DNA of 64,000 bases from Variovorax sp. PAMC 28711 (GCF_001577265.1 NZ_CP014517.1:2764501-2828500), one strand, 5' to 3'; counted from the first letter of the stretch, positions 9,290-18,787 are shown. A program made the numbers and translations. The notes: generated from the sequence alone by a model not told the origin.

Positions 9290-10926
9290 CAGCCGGCCGT
9301 CTGCAGCGCGAGGCCTGCGTGCTCGCGCAGCGGATGGAAATGGATCTTCGGAAAGCGCTCCTGCGCGAGGCGCACGTCGTACGGCGAGGTGCAGAGGTAC
9401 GCCAGCGTGTTGGCCGCGTCCAGCGCCATGCGCGCCGGGTACGCGTTGACGAAGTCGCGCAACTCGGCAGGCGTGTCGGCGGTGATCCAGCGCGCGCCGG
9501 TGTACTGGCAGCTTTCGAGACGGACGTCGCAGTCGTACTCGCCCTTCAGGCGGTGCTGCACCACTTCGAATTGCAGCTGACCGACCGCGCCGAGCAGCAT
9601 CGGGCCGCCGATCTCGGGACGGAACACCTGGATTGCACCTTCTTCGCCGAGTTGCGCCAGCCCCTGCTGCAACTGCTTGGTGCGCAGCGGGTTCTTCAGG
9701 ATCACGGTCATGAACAGTTCGGGCGCGAAGAAGGGCAGGCCGGTGAACTGGAGGTTGGCGCCGTCGGTGATGGTGTCGCCGAGCTGCACGCCGCCGTGTG
9801 TGGTGAAGCCGACGATGTCGCCCGCATACGCTTCTTCGACCGCCTCGCGGCGCTGGCTCATGAAGGTGACGACGCTGGTCGGGCGCAGCTCCTTGGCGGT
9901 GCGCTGCACCTTGAGTTTCATGCCCGGCGTGTACTTGCCCGACGCCATGCGCACGAAGGCGATGCGGTCACGGTGCGACGGGTCCATGTTGGCCTGTACC
10001 TTGAACACGACACCGGCGAAGTCCTTGTCTTCCGGCTGGATCTCCTTCACCACCGGTTGGCGATTGACCAGCGTGGTGCTGGTGCGCGACTGCGGCGACG
10101 GCGCGAGGTCGACGAGTGCATCGAGCACTTCCATCACGCCGAAATTGTTGACGCCCGACCCGAAGAACACCGGCGTCTGCTTGCCGGCGAGGAAGGCCTC
10201 GCGGTCCCAGGTCGGCGAGGCGCCGGCCGCGAGCTCCATGCTCTGCTCGGCGGTCTCGAACTCATGGCCGAAACGCTTGAGCAACTCTGCGCGGTTGTCG
10301 AGTGCAATCGTCTCGAACTCCTGCGGCAGCCGCTCCTTGCCCGAGTCGAACACCGTCATGGTCTGCGTGCGCAGGTTCATGATGCCGCCGAACGATTTGC
10401 CTTGGCCGACCGGCCAGGTCATCGGCACGCAGGGCATGCCGAGCTCGCGCTCGATCTCGTCCATGATGTCCAGCGGCTCGCGCACCTCGCGGTCCATCTT
10501 GTTGACGAAGGTGATGATCGGTGTGTCGCGTTGCCGGCAGACCTCGATCAGCCGTCGCGTCTGCGCTTCGACGCCGTTGGCCGCGTCGATCACCATCAGC
10601 GCCGAGTCGACCGCGGTCAGCACGCGGTACGTGTCTTCCGAAAAGTCCTTGTGGCCGGGCGTGTCGAGCAGATTGATCACATGGTCGCGGTACAGCATCT
10701 GCATGACCGACGAGGCGACCGAGATGCCGCGCTGCTTTTCGATTTCCATCCAGTCCGAGGTCGCATGGCGCGTCGCCTTGCGCGCCTTGACGGAGCCGGC
10801 GATCTGGATCGCGCCCGAGAACAGCAGCAGCTTCTCGGTCAGCGTGGTCTTGCCGGCGTCGGGGTGGGAAATGATCGCGAAGGTGCGACGGCGGCGGGTT
10901 TCGGAGAGAAAAGACAAGGTGCGCAA
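9289..10926 (-). CDS. prfC: Peptide chain release factor 3
   Basis: This translational GTPase of 545 residues recycles RF1 and RF2 from terminating ribosomes. The G1 loop is SHPDAGKTTL (20-29), G3 is DTPGHKDFSEDTYR and G4 is NKMD. RF3 is distinguished from EF-G by its length and by the GSGVNNFGVMEVLD region, both present here. It leads a two-gene unit with the HAD phosphatase. Confidence 0.97.
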   Translation of the reverse strand: MRTLSFLSETRRRRTFAIISHPDAGKTTLTEKLLLFSGAIQIAGSVKARKATRHATSDWMEIEKQRGISVASSVMQMLYRDHVINLLDTPGHKDFSEDTYRVLTAVDSALMVIDAANGVEAQTRRLIEVCRQRDTPIITFVNKMDREVREPLDIMDEIERELGMPCVPMTWPVGQGKSFGGIMNLRTQTMTVFDSGKERLPQEFETIALDNRAELLKRFGHEFETAEQSMELAAGASPTWDREAFLAGKQTPVFFGSGVNNFGVMEVLDALVDLAPSPQSRTSTTLVNRQPVVKEIQPEDKDFAGVVFKVQANMDPSHRDRIAFVRMASGKYTPGMKLKVQRTAKELRPTSVVTFMSQRREAVEEAYAGDIVGFTTHGGVQLGDTITDGANLQFTGLPFFAPELFMTVILKNPLRTKQLQQGLAQLGEEGAIQVFRPEIGGPMLLGAVGQLQFEVVQHRLKGEYDCDVRLESCQYTGARWITADTPAELRDFVNAYPARMALDAANTLAYLCTSPYDVRLAQERFPKIHFHPLREHAGLALQTAG

Positions 10927-11004
10927 TCTGCTACAGGGAATCGCCCGATTTTAGAAGGCGGCCCTGCAGCGGCTGGCGCACCGGCGCTCAATGCCCTTCG
11001 GGGC

Positions 11005-11478
11005 TCATTTGCGCTGCAGCAGCTTGGTCACCTCGTCGACGTTCGACTGGATGCGCCCGCGCACCACTTCGAAGGCGTCCTTCTGCGATTGGGCCGCCAG
11101 CGTGGCCAGCTCCTTGATATCGTCCACAGCGCGCTGGAACGAGGCACGGCCCAGCTCGTCGAGCTTGGCGAGATTCTCTTTCGGGTTCTGGCCGGGCATC
11201 GATTGCGCGGCCGATTGCCATTCGGTGATGGCGTTCTTGATCATCTCGGTCTGGCGCTGCACCACCGTCTGCAGGCCCTGGTAGGACTTCTCGTTGGCCT
11301 GCATCAGCGCCTGCAGGTCCTTGCGCCCGCTGTCGAGCATCTTGCCGGCGCCGTCGGTGAGGTTGAGGTTCTGCAGGCGCTCGGTCATTCCTTTCAGCGG
11401 GTTGAACATCGCGTCGGCGCTGGCGCCCTTGCTGCTGCTGGCGGTGGTCTTCGGGGCGGCTTTCTTGGCAGTGGCCAT
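11005..11478 (-). CDS. Phasin family protein
   Basis: A 157-residue, lysine- and alanine-rich N-terminus (MATAKKAAPKTTASSSKG) is followed by amphipathic helices with many Q, E and K residues, as in PhaP-like granule coat proteins. Phasins cover polyhydroxyalkanoate granules. The start at 11478 was chosen because the preceding frame is low-quality and the AGGAGACACC ribosome site lies just before it. The lysine/alanine N-terminal tail, resembling histone-like tails, is also seen in DNA-binding phasins. No PHA synthesis gene is in the window. Confidence 0.82.
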   Translation of the reverse strand: MATAKKAAPKTTASSSKGASADAMFNPLKGMTERLQNLNLTDGAGKMLDSGRKDLQALMQANEKSYQGLQTVVQRQTEMIKNAITEWQSAAQSMPGQNPKENLAKLDELGRASFQRAVDDIKELATLAAQSQKDAFEVVRGRIQSNVDEVTKLLQRK

Positions 11479-11578
11479 GGTGCGGTGTCTCCTGGAGGTT
11501 GAAGGTAGCGACGAAAAGTCCGTCGCCACGATACGCCGCACCGACGAAATCCCGCGCGGGATTTCCCTCGGATTCAGC

Positions 11579-12226
11579 TCACATCGGCGGCGTGAAGCCG
11601 TTGCGGCCCGCCAGCACGCGCAGAGCGGTCGGTGTGCCGTTGCGCTCTTGCGCGTTGACCAGCACCTTGGCGCCGGGCACGAGCAGCGCATCGGTGCCCG
11701 GACGGAACGTGACCACCGGCGTGCCGCGCGGCACAAAGAGCGTCTTCTCGCCGCCCTTGTAGCTCAGTCGCATTTGCTGGCCGCCGCGCCCGTCGGACGT
11801 GGCAGCGGCGAGGTCGGCCACGGTCGCATTGGTCATGGTGCTCTGTGGCTGCAGGTCCCACGGAAAATGGCCTTCGCCGGTGCCGCGCGCGGCTTCGGGG
11901 AACACCAGCACCTCGAGCGCCTTCTGTGAGCCGTCGGCCTGCGGCATCGCGGCCGTGCCAATGAAGCTGCCCTGCTTGATGTCGGCGAGCTTGATCGCAA
12001 ACACCTCGGAGACCGGCATGTCCGGAACGCGTGCCAGCGAGACCACTTCGCCGCCTCGGTCCTTGACGATGACCTGCCGCGCGTCGGCGAACACCACGGT
12101 GCCGCGGATCCTCACCATGGGCGACGGCGCCGCGTTTTGTGCCAGGGCAAGGAGAGGCAACGTGGTGGCGCTGGCGAGGGTGGCGGCAAGGAATGTTGCG
12201 CGCAGCAATTTCGTAGGTTGGTTCAT
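11579..12226 (-). CDS. Exported protein of unknown function
   Basis: The 215-residue product has a signal peptide (cleavage likely after LLALAQ) and a mature part made of short beta strands, for example [19 protein letters not shown] and a C-terminal [21 protein letters not shown] segment. This resembles small OB-like or DUF5666-type secreted proteins, but I do not recognise a defined family. [15 protein letters not shown] motif may be conserved. It is divergent from the ahcY unit and shares the intergenic region with it. Confidence 0.7.
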   Translation of the reverse strand: MNQPTKLLRATFLAATLASATTLPLLALAQNAAPSPMVRIRGTVVFADARQVIVKDRGGEVVSLARVPDMPVSEVFAIKLADIKQGSFIGTAAMPQADGSQKALEVLVFPEAARGTGEGHFPWDLQPQSTMTNATVADLAAATSDGRGGQQMRLSYKGGEKTLFVPRGTPVVTFRPGTDALLVPGAKVLVNAQERNGTPTALRVLAGRNGFTPPM

Positions 12227-12243
12227 GGGGTCAATCTACGCCT

Positions 12244-12273
12244 TTGGCGCGCATCCGGGGTGTCAGCTAAAAT
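12244..12273 (+). promoter_or_regulatory. Promoter of the ahcY operon
   Basis: A -35-like TTGGCG (12244-12249) is separated by 18 bp from a -10 box TAAAAT (12268-12273). Transcription would start near 12280, exactly at the first base of the riboswitch. The -10 box is followed by CG, as in several other promoters of this window. Confidence 0.7.
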
Positions 12274-12280
12274 CGCCGGT

Positions 12281-12341
12281 CCGAGGAGCGTTGCAGCGCC
12301 GACATAGGCGTGAGGCTCGGACACCTTCGCAACCACGCTCA
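12281..12341 (+). ncRNA. S-adenosylhomocysteine (SAH) riboswitch
   Basis: The core CCGAGGAGCGTTGCAGC matches the SAH riboswitch consensus. CCGAG (12281-12285) pairs with CTCGG (12316-12320) to form P1, and GAGCG (12286-12290) can pair with CGCTC (12336-12340) as the pseudoknot. The AGGCTCGG segment and the downstream AAC-CACGCTC also fit. SAH riboswitches turn genes on when SAH is high, which suits ahcY directly downstream. It ends about 88 bp before the ahcY start. No covariance-model scan was possible. Confidence 0.88.
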
Positions 12342-12428
12342 TCCGCTGTTCCCGCGGTGAGTCGATTGATTTCCGGACGACTTTCCCTGACAGCGGCACC
12401 TTTCAAACTCGTTTTGTTGGAGTTCCTC

Positions 12429-13868
12429 ATGAGCGCTGTTCTCAAGCCCACCCCCATCGTTTCCCCCGATCAGGCGATCGCCGACCTGTCCCTCGCCGCC
12501 TGGGGCCGCAAGGAAATCCGCATCGCGGAAACCGAAATGCCCGGCCTGATGGCCATTCGCCAGGAATTCGCCAAGGCGCAGTCGCTCAAGGGCGCGCGCA
12601 TCACGGGTTCGCTGCACATGACCATCCAGACCGCGGTGCTCATCGAGACGCTGCAGGCGCTGGGCGCCGACGTGCGCTGGGCCTCGTGCAACATCTTCTC
12701 GACGCAGGACCACGCCGCCGCGGCCATCGCCGCCGCCGGCACGCCGGTGTTCGCCATCAAGGGCGAAACGCTGACCGACTACTGGGACTACACCCATGCC
12801 ATCTTCGACTTTGGCCCCAAGGGTTCGAAGGGCGAAGGCCCGAACATGATCCTGGACGACGGCGGCGATGCCACGTTGCTGATGCATCTGGGCAAGAAGG
12901 CTGAAAAAGACCCGAGCGCGCTGGCCAACCCGACCAGCGACGAAGAACGCATCCTGTACGCAGCGATCAAGGCCAAGCTGGCCGTCGACAACACCTGGTA
13001 CAGCCGCAAGTCGGCCGAGATCATCGGTGTGACCGAAGAGACGACCACCGGCGTGCTGCGCCTGAACGAGATGTCGGCCAAGGGCACGCTGATGTTCCGC
13101 GCCATCAACGTGAACGATTCGGTCACCAAGAGCAAGTTCGACAACCTGTACGGTTGCCGCGAATCGCTGGTCGATGCGATCAAGCGTGCGACCGACGTGA
13201 TGATCGCCGGCAAGGTGGCGGTCGTGGCCGGCTACGGTGACGTGGGCAAGGGCTCGGCCCAGGCGCTGCGCGCGCTGTCGGCACAGGTGTGGGTGACCGA
13301 GGTCGACCCGATCAATGCACTGCAGGCCGCGATGGAAGGCTACAAGGTCGTGACGATGGAGTACGCCGCCGACAAGGCCGACATCTTCGTGTCGGCCACC
13401 GGCAACCTGTCGGTCATCACGCACGACCACATGGCCGCCATGAAGGACCAGGCGATCGTTTGCAACATCGGTCACTTCGACAACGAGATCGACGTCGCGT
13501 CGATCGAGAAGTACGAGTGGGAAGAGATCAAGCCGCAGGTCGATCACATCACGTTCCCCGACGGCAAGAAGATCATCCTGCTGGCCAAGGGCCGCCTGGT
13601 GAACCTGGGCTGCGGCACCGGCCACCCGAGTTTTGTGATGTCGTCGTCGTTCGCGAACCAGACCATCGCGCAGATCGAGCTCTTCACCAAGCCGGACGCC
13701 TACGAGTCGGGCAAGGTGTATGTGTTGCCCAAGCACCTCGACGAGAAGGTGGCCCGCCTGCACCTGAAGAAGGTCGGCGCGATGCTGACCGAACTGTCGG
13801 ACGCACAGGCCGCCTACATCGGCGTGCCTAAGCAAGGCCCGTACAAGGCCGACACCTACCGCTACTGA
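12429..13868 (+). CDS. ahcY: Adenosylhomocysteinase
   Basis: This NAD-dependent enzyme splits S-adenosylhomocysteine into homocysteine and adenosine and so relieves product inhibition of methyltransferases. The 479-residue product shows the NAD-binding [13 protein letters not shown], the substrate-site segments [12 protein letters not shown] and [11 protein letters not shown], and the C-terminal [10 protein letters not shown] that reaches the neighbouring subunit. The ATG at 12429 gives the normal length for the long bacterial form; upstream in-frame codons belong to the leader and riboswitch. It heads a same-strand run with tlyA, metF and rlpA. Confidence 0.97.
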   Translation: MSAVLKPTPIVSPDQAIADLSLAAWGRKEIRIAETEMPGLMAIRQEFAKAQSLKGARITGSLHMTIQTAVLIETLQALGADVRWASCNIFSTQDHAAAAIAAAGTPVFAIKGETLTDYWDYTHAIFDFGPKGSKGEGPNMILDDGGDATLLMHLGKKAEKDPSALANPTSDEERILYAAIKAKLAVDNTWYSRKSAEIIGVTEETTTGVLRLNEMSAKGTLMFRAINVNDSVTKSKFDNLYGCRESLVDAIKRATDVMIAGKVAVVAGYGDVGKGSAQALRALSAQVWVTEVDPINALQAAMEGYKVVTMEYAADKADIFVSATGNLSVITHDHMAAMKDQAIVCNIGHFDNEIDVASIEKYEWEEIKPQVDHITFPDGKKIILLAKGRLVNLGCGTGHPSFVMSSSFANQTIAQIELFTKPDAYESGKVYVLPKHLDEKVARLHLKKVGAMLTELSDAQAAYIGVPKQGPYKADTYRY

Positions 13869-13942
13869 TCGAAGCGAAGTGAAAAACCTTCGTGCTTCGC
13901 ACTCCGGTGCGAGCTTGCTTGGGACGGCCCGGCGCCGCGCTC

Positions 13943-14764
13943 ATGCGCGCTGATCAATTGTTGGTGGAGCGCGGCCTGGCCGCATCGCGTTCGCAGGCGG
14001 TCCGGCTCATCGCCGGGGGGTTGCGTTGGCGCGATGCGGGCACGGCCGACGCATGGCGAAGCGTGGTCAAGAACCGCGATGACCTGCCCGAAACCGCAGA
14101 GCTGGAACTGCTCGATGCGGGCGAATCGCGCTATGTGTCGCGCGGTGGGCTGAAGCTCGAAGGCGCGTTGAAGCGCGCGGGCATCGACCCGACCGGCAAG
14201 CAATGCCTGGACATCGGCCAGTCGACTGGCGGCTTCACCGATTGCCTGCTGCAGCATGGCGCTGCGCATGTGGTCGGGGTCGATGTCGGGCATGGCCAGC
14301 TGCACCAGCGGCTGCGAGACGACGAGCGCGTCAGCGCGATCGAAAAGGTCAATGCACGCGCGTTGACCGCGGTGGATCTGCTCGCCGCCAGCGTCGACGA
14401 GGCGGACGATCCGGCGACGCTGGATCTGGATTTCGAGCCGCGCTTCGACCTGATCGTCGGCGACCTGTCGTTCATCTCACAGACGCTGGTGCTGCCCGCG
14501 GTCGTGCCGTTTTTGTCGGCCGGCGGCGATTTGCTCATGCTGGTCAAGCCACAGTTCGAACTGCAGCCGGGCCAGGTCGGCAAAGGCGGTATCGTGCGCG
14601 ACGAGGCGATGTACGCCATCGTCGAAACGCGTTTGCGCGAGGCCTGCGCTGCGTTGCAACTTCGCGTGGTGCGATGGTTCGACAGCCCGATCGAAGGGGG
14701 CGACGGCAACCACGAGTTTTTCATTCATGCCGTTCGCCAGGACGGTGCCCCCGGGAGCCAGTGA
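13943..14764 (+). CDS. tlyA: TlyA-family rRNA 2'-O-methyltransferase
   Basis: The 273-residue protein has an N-terminal S4 RNA-binding domain (MRADQLLVERGLAASRSQA) and a C-terminal FtsJ/RrmJ-like Rossmann methyltransferase with DIGQSTGGFTDCLLQ as the SAM site. TlyA enzymes methylate cytidines in 16S and 23S rRNA; older annotations call them hemolysin A. The start is the ATG at 13943; a GTG at 13892 is less likely. A short perfect hairpin (TCGCAC-TCCG-GTGCGA, 13897-13912) lies in the gap after ahcY. The stop overlaps the metF start by one base. A SAM user placed between two methyl-cycle genes fits control by the SAH riboswitch. Confidence 0.9.
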   Translation: MRADQLLVERGLAASRSQAVRLIAGGLRWRDAGTADAWRSVVKNRDDLPETAELELLDAGESRYVSRGGLKLEGALKRAGIDPTGKQCLDIGQSTGGFTDCLLQHGAAHVVGVDVGHGQLHQRLRDDERVSAIEKVNARALTAVDLLAASVDEADDPATLDLDFEPRFDLIVGDLSFISQTLVLPAVVPFLSAGGDLLMLVKPQFELQPGQVGKGGIVRDEAMYAIVETRLREACAALQLRVVRWFDSPIEGGDGNHEFFIHAVRQDGAPGSQ

Positions 14765-15588
14765 TGGGTCTGCCGCTCAGCTTTGAATTTTTTCCGACCA
14801 AGACGCCTGAAGGCGCGGTCAAGCTGCGCGCAGTGCGCCAGCAGCTCTATGTGCACAAGCCCGAGTTTTGCTCGGTCACCTACGGCGCCGGCGGCTCCAC
14901 GCACGACGGCACGTTCAACGCGGTGCGCGAAATCCTCGAAGAGGAGGTCGACGCGGCCAGCCACTTTTCATGCATCGGCGCCACCAAGGCAACGGTGCGC
15001 ACGCAGCTGGCCGAACTGAAGGCCATGGGCGTGAAGCGCATTGTCGCGCTTCGGGGCGACCTGCCGAGCGGCTACGGCATCGGCGGCGAGTTCCACTATG
15101 CAAGCGATCTCGTCCGGTTCATTCGCGACGAGACCGGACGCGATTTCCACATCGAGGTGGCCTGCTACCCCGAAGTGCACCCCCAGGCGAAGTCGCCGGA
15201 AGCCGACTTGCAGGCGTACGCCGCCAAGGTGCGCGCTGGCGCCGATTCGGCCATCACGCAGTATTTTTTCAGCGCTGAGGCGTACTTCCGCTTTGTCAAC
15301 GAGAGCCGCAAGCTGGGGCTCGATGTGCCGGTGGTGCCGGGCGTCATGCCGATCATCAGCTCGACCCAGCTGATGCGCTTTTCTGACGCGTGCGGCGCAG
15401 AGATCCCGCGCTGGATCCGGTTGCGCCTGCAGTCTTATGGCGACGACATCGCCTCGATCAAGGCCTTCGGGCTTGATGTGGTGACCGACCTCTGCCAGCG
15501 TCTGCGCGCGGGTGGCGCCCCGGCCCTGCATTTCTACACGATGAACCAGGCGCAAGCGACGCTGGGGGTGCTGGAGCGCCTGGGGTGA
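14764..15588 (+). CDS. metF: Methylenetetrahydrofolate reductase
   Basis: This FAD enzyme makes 5-methyltetrahydrofolate for methionine synthesis. The 274-residue product begins MGLPLSFEFFPTKTPEGA and has the family segments VTYGAGGSTHDGTF, IVALRGDLP and QYFFSAEAYFRFV, with normal length for bacterial MetF. It overlaps tlyA by one base upstream, and rlpA starts within its last codons (GTGA overlap). With ahcY it supplies the homocysteine-to-methionine limb of the methyl cycle. Confidence 0.96.
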   Translation: MGLPLSFEFFPTKTPEGAVKLRAVRQQLYVHKPEFCSVTYGAGGSTHDGTFNAVREILEEEVDAASHFSCIGATKATVRTQLAELKAMGVKRIVALRGDLPSGYGIGGEFHYASDLVRFIRDETGRDFHIEVACYPEVHPQAKSPEADLQAYAAKVRAGADSAITQYFFSAEAYFRFVNESRKLGLDVPVVPGVMPIISSTQLMRFSDACGAEIPRWIRLRLQSYGDDIASIKAFGLDVVTDLCQRLRAGGAPALHFYTMNQAQATLGVLERLG

Positions 15589-16268
15589 AAGGGCTGCGCG
15601 CCGCGCTGGTGAGCGGGCTGTGCTGTGCGCTAGCAGCTTGCACCACGCCGCCCGCTCCTGTTGACGGCGCGGCGCCCGATGCCGCCGACAAGGTGTCGAT
15701 CGCCCGACTGAGTCCGCTCGCACGCGGACTCGCGGTGCCGGCGGGGGCCGCACCGCGCTCCCTGGTGCCAGGCGTCAATTACGACCTCAGCGTGCCGGGC
15801 ACTGGCAGCGACGACCTGCCCCCCGACGATGGCGTGCCCGGCGACGGTGCCTCGCGCGATGTGTTCGAGCGGGGCGGCGCTTCCTGGTACGGCATCCAGT
15901 TCCATCAGAAGAAGACGGCCAACGGCGAGCGTTTCGACATGGGCGCCTTCACCGCGGCCCACAAGACGCTGCCCTTCAACACGCGCGTCTGCGTGCGCAG
16001 CCTGGTCAACGGCAAGGAAGTGCTGGTGCGGATCAACGATCGCGGGCCTTATGCGCAGGGGCGCGTCATCGACCTGAGCCGCGCTGCGGCCGACCAGATC
16101 GGCCTGATCGCGATGGGCATCAAGCAGGTGGCGTTGTCGGTGATCGACCGCAAGGACCAGCGTTGCGGCGGGGCGGTGGCGAATCTGGACGCCGCGCCGA
16201 TGGCAGCAGAGCCGGCTTCTGCGCCGAAGCGGAGCGCGCGTCAGGCCGCGCCGAAGCGCCGTCGCTGA
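15585..16268 (+). CDS. rlpA: RlpA-like septal lipoprotein (DPBB domain)
   Basis: The 227-residue product has a lipoprotein signal with lipobox LAAC (C19) and a double-psi beta-barrel domain at about 93-175 (GASWYGIQFHQKKTANGE, VRINDRGPYAQGRVIDLS), as in RlpA lytic transglycosylases that cleave denuded glycan at the septum. No SPOR domain follows; the tail is short, basic and alanine-rich (KRSARQAAPKRRR). The GTG start overlaps the metF stop, so translation is coupled. Whether it keeps enzymatic activity cannot be judged beyond the conserved barrel. Confidence 0.88.
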   Translation: MKGLRAALVSGLCCALAACTTPPAPVDGAAPDAADKVSIARLSPLARGLAVPAGAAPRSLVPGVNYDLSVPGTGSDDLPPDDGVPGDGASRDVFERGGASWYGIQFHQKKTANGERFDMGAFTAAHKTLPFNTRVCVRSLVNGKEVLVRINDRGPYAQGRVIDLSRAAADQIGLIAMGIKQVALSVIDRKDQRCGGAVANLDAAPMAAEPASAPKRSARQAAPKRRR

Positions 16269-16271
16269 ACG

Positions 16272-17165
16272 TCAGCCGCCCGCGTCCAGTGAAAAGCTGG
16301 CGTTGCGGTCCTGAGCCAGGCGTTCTACCAACTGGGGCAGCGCCTCCGCCAGCTTCGCCTTCAGCGTGTGCGGCGGGTTGATCAGGAACATGCCGCTCGC
16401 CGGCAATCCCGGCCGCTTCACTTCTCCGGTCGGTTCGGTGATGACCTTGCTCGACTTGACGGTGAGTGTGGCGTGCAGCCACGACTTGCCGGCCTTGGTC
16501 GCCATCGTTTTCAGGCGGCGCGGCAAGTCGTGCGCCTCGGGCCGCGGAATGATGGGGTACCAGACCGCGTAGGTGCCGGTGGCGAAGCGTTTGAGGGCCT
16601 CGCCCGCGAAGTCGAGCACGCGCCCGTAGTCGCTCTTGATTTCGTAGCTCGGGTCCATCAGGACCAGCGCACGGCGCGACGGCGGCGGTAGGAACTTGGT
16701 GGCGCTCAAAAAACCGTCTTCGCGCAGCACCGCGATCTGCCGGCCGGCATCGAGCTGGGCGATGTTCGCGTCCAGCGTCTTGGCGTCGGTCGGATGGAGT
16801 TCGTAGAGCTTGAGCTTGTCGTGATCGCGCAGCAGGTGCTGGACGATGAAGGGCGAGCCCGGATAAATCTTGGCGCCGCCACGCGGATTGAAATCGCGGA
16901 TCACCGCAAGGTACCGCTCGATGGCGTCGGCCAGCGGGACGTCGGTCTTCGCCTTGGCAAAAAACCGCAACACGCCGTTGGCGGCCTCGCCGCTGGTGTC
17001 GGCGTAATCGCCGTCCAGCCGGTACAGGCCGGCGCCAGCGTGCGTGTCGACGACGGTGAGCGCGGCGTCTTTTTCGAGCAAATACTCGAGGGTGGCAATC
17101 AGCACCGTGTGCTTGAGCACGTCGGCGTGGTTGCCGGCGTGGAAGGCGTGGCGGTAACTGAACAT
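16272..17165 (-). CDS. rlmJ: 23S rRNA (adenine-2030-N6)-methyltransferase
   Basis: The 297-residue product starts MFSYRHAFHAGNHADVLKH, the signature of the RlmJ/YhiR family, followed by VDTHAGAGLY at the SAM site. The catalytic motif IV reads DPSYE where the E. coli enzyme has DPPYE. The ATG at 17165 is used because the upstream extension has no family match and crosses the rplM promoter. It ends 3 bp from rlpA in convergent orientation. Confidence 0.92.
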   Translation of the reverse strand: MFSYRHAFHAGNHADVLKHTVLIATLEYLLEKDAALTVVDTHAGAGLYRLDGDYADTSGEAANGVLRFFAKAKTDVPLADAIERYLAVIRDFNPRGGAKIYPGSPFIVQHLLRDHDKLKLYELHPTDAKTLDANIAQLDAGRQIAVLREDGFLSATKFLPPPSRRALVLMDPSYEIKSDYGRVLDFAGEALKRFATGTYAVWYPIIPRPEAHDLPRRLKTMATKAGKSWLHATLTVKSSKVITEPTGEVKRPGLPASGMFLINPPHTLKAKLAEALPQLVERLAQDRNASFSLDAGG

Positions 17166-17199
17166 AGGGTCGATGGTACCCGCTGGCGCCGTTTCTTTA

Positions 17200-17351
17200 T
17201 ATAATCGAAGGCTTCGCAGCGCTTTAGTGGCCCCGCGGCGAGGCACGACAACCGTTTCGGCGGGCGTCAGATCCCACCTAAGAGATTCCCATCAGAGGAA
17301 CGCCGACCGTGTAAAAGGGCCCAGCAAACCCCTCTTTTCAAAGAGAAACTC
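17200..17351 (+). promoter_or_regulatory. rplM-rpsI promoter and 5' leader
   Basis: A perfect -10 box TATAAT (17200-17205) is followed by CG; the -35 region is weak. Transcription should begin near 17212, leaving a 140-nt untranslated leader before rplM. The leader contains several GC stretches able to pair and could be an autogenous control site, but I do not recognise a described ribosomal leader motif. Confidence 0.6.
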
Positions 17352-17825
17352 ATGACCAAAACGTTCAGCGCCAAACCCGCTGACGTGACGCACGAGTGGT
17401 TTGTGATTGACGCGACCGACAAGGTCCTCGGACGAGTAGCCAGCGAAGTTGCTCTCCGTTTGCGCGGCAAACACAAGGCCATTTACACGCCTCACGTCGA
17501 TACTGGTGATTTCATCGTCATCATCAATGCAGCCCAGCTGCGCGTCACCGGCGCCAAGTCGATCGACAAGGTGTACTACCGTCACTCGGGCTACCCGGGC
17601 GGCATCAGTGCCACCAACTTCCGCGACATGCAAAACAAGTTTCCGGGCCGTGCCCTGGAAAAGGCCGTCAAGGGCATGCTGCCCAAGGGTCCGCTTGGCT
17701 ACGCGATGATCAAGAAGCTCAAGGTCTACGGCGGCGCGGAACATCCGCACACCGCCCAACAGCCGAAGGTGCTGGAGATCGCAGGCTTGTCCACCAACGC
17801 TCAACGTGAGGCCGCCAAATCATGA
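17352..17825 (+). CDS. rplM: 50S ribosomal protein L13
   Basis: L13 is an early assembly protein of the large subunit. The 157-residue product has the expected [18 protein letters not shown] start, the [12 protein letters not shown] core and [20 protein letters not shown]. It is about 15 residues longer than the E. coli protein because of an extended tail ([15 protein letters not shown]). Its stop overlaps the rpsI start (ATGA), the normal L13-S9 arrangement. Confidence 0.98.
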   Translation: MTKTFSAKPADVTHEWFVIDATDKVLGRVASEVALRLRGKHKAIYTPHVDTGDFIVIINAAQLRVTGAKSIDKVYYRHSGYPGGISATNFRDMQNKFPGRALEKAVKGMLPKGPLGYAMIKKLKVYGGAEHPHTAQQPKVLEIAGLSTNAQREAAKS

Positions 17826-18214
17826 TCGGTGAATGGAACAACGGCACCGGCCGTCGCAAATCGAGCGTCGCCCGCGTGTTCATGAAAAAAGGCACCGGCA
17901 AGATCACGATCAATGGCAAGGACATCCAGGCCTATTTCGGCCGCGAAACGTCCATCATGATCGCCAAGCAACCGCTGTTCTTGACGAACAACGTCGAAGC
18001 GTTCGACATCATGATCAACGTCGCCGGCGGCGGTGAATCCGGCCAGGCAGGCGCTGCCCGCCACGGCATCACCCGTGCGCTGATCGACTACGACGCAACG
18101 CTCAAGCCGGTGTTGAGCCAGGCTGGCTTCGTGACGCGCGATGCGCGTGAAGTCGAGCGCAAGAAGGTCGGCCTGCACTCCGCACGCCGCCGCAAGCAGT
18201 TCTCCAAGCGTTAA
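17822..18214 (+). CDS. rpsI: 30S ribosomal protein S9
   Basis: The 130-residue product begins [20 protein letters not shown] and ends with the basic tail RRRKQFSKR that reaches the P-site tRNA. Length and ends are normal. Start overlaps the rplM stop by 4 bp, so it depends on rplM translation. A strong terminator follows. Confidence 0.98.
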   Translation: MIGEWNNGTGRRKSSVARVFMKKGTGKITINGKDIQAYFGRETSIMIAKQPLFLTNNVEAFDIMINVAGGGESGQAGAARHGITRALIDYDATLKPVLSQAGFVTRDAREVERKKVGLHSARRRKQFSKR

Positions 18215-18244
18215 TCCGCTTTTGGGCTTACTGCCTGCATTGCC

Positions 18245-18270
18245 AAAAAGCCGCCTTCGGGCGGTTTTTT
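18245..18270 (+). terminator. Rho-independent terminator after rpsI
   Basis: CCGCC-TTCG-GGCGG (18251-18264) is a stable UUCG hairpin followed by six T. Five A residues precede the stem, so it could also act from the other strand. Confidence 0.9.
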
Positions 18271-18331
18271 GTTGGGTGCAGTAGCATTCCCCATTGGCCG
18301 CACCACGGCCCACCCCACAGGAGTCCTCTCA

Positions 18332-18712
18332 ATGAGTGCCGTAGCCGAAAATATCCAGACCCCGACGCCCGCGCCGCAAATGCCCGAGCCGATTCTTTTT
18401 ACCGACAGCGCCGCACTGAAGGTGGCCGATCTGATTGCCGAAGAAGGCAACCCCGAACTCAAGCTGCGCGTGTTCGTGCAAGGCGGCGGCTGCTCCGGGT
18501 TTTCGTATGGTTTTACCTTCGACGAGATCACCAACGAGGACGACACCACGATGACCAAGAACGGTGTCTCGCTGCTGATCGATGCAATGAGCTACCAGTA
18601 CCTGGTGGGTGCCGAGATCGACTACAAGGAAGATCTGCAAGGCGCCCAGTTCGTCATCAAGAACCCGAACGCGACCAGCACCTGCGGCTGCGGTTCGAGC
18701 TTCTCGGCCTGA
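18332..18712 (+). CDS. erpA: Iron-sulfur cluster insertion protein ErpA
   Basis: This A-type carrier delivers iron-sulfur clusters to apoproteins. The 126-residue product has the three cluster cysteines C54 (QGGGCSGF), C118 and C120 (STCGCGSSF). The start at 18332 is preceded by CAGGAG and gives normal length plus a short N-terminal tail. Terminators lie on both sides, so it is its own transcription unit. Confidence 0.95.
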   Translation: MSAVAENIQTPTPAPQMPEPILFTDSAALKVADLIAEEGNPELKLRVFVQGGGCSGFSYGFTFDEITNEDDTTMTKNGVSLLIDAMSYQYLVGAEIDYKEDLQGAQFVIKNPNATSTCGCGSSFSA

Positions 18713-18742
18713 TCAGTTGCTGCTGATCACGGTGTCCAGACA

Positions 18743-18764
18743 AGCCGCCTCCGGGCGGCTTTTT
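18743..18764 (+). terminator. Rho-independent terminator after erpA
   Basis: AGCCGCC-TCCG-GGCGGCT (18743-18760) is a 7-bp stem with tetraloop followed by TTTT. Confidence 0.88.
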
Positions 18765-18787
18765 GCTGCCTGCCTTTCCCGTTTCTC

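Noticed and set aside
9319..11502. Plus-strand open frame of about 727 codons opposite prfC and phasin
   Set aside because: Composition is Arg/His/Leu/Gln-rich without domains; prfC motifs on the minus strand are complete.
11799..12428. Upstream extension of ahcY by 210 codons
   Set aside because: It crosses the promoter and SAH riboswitch and runs antisense to the exported-protein gene.
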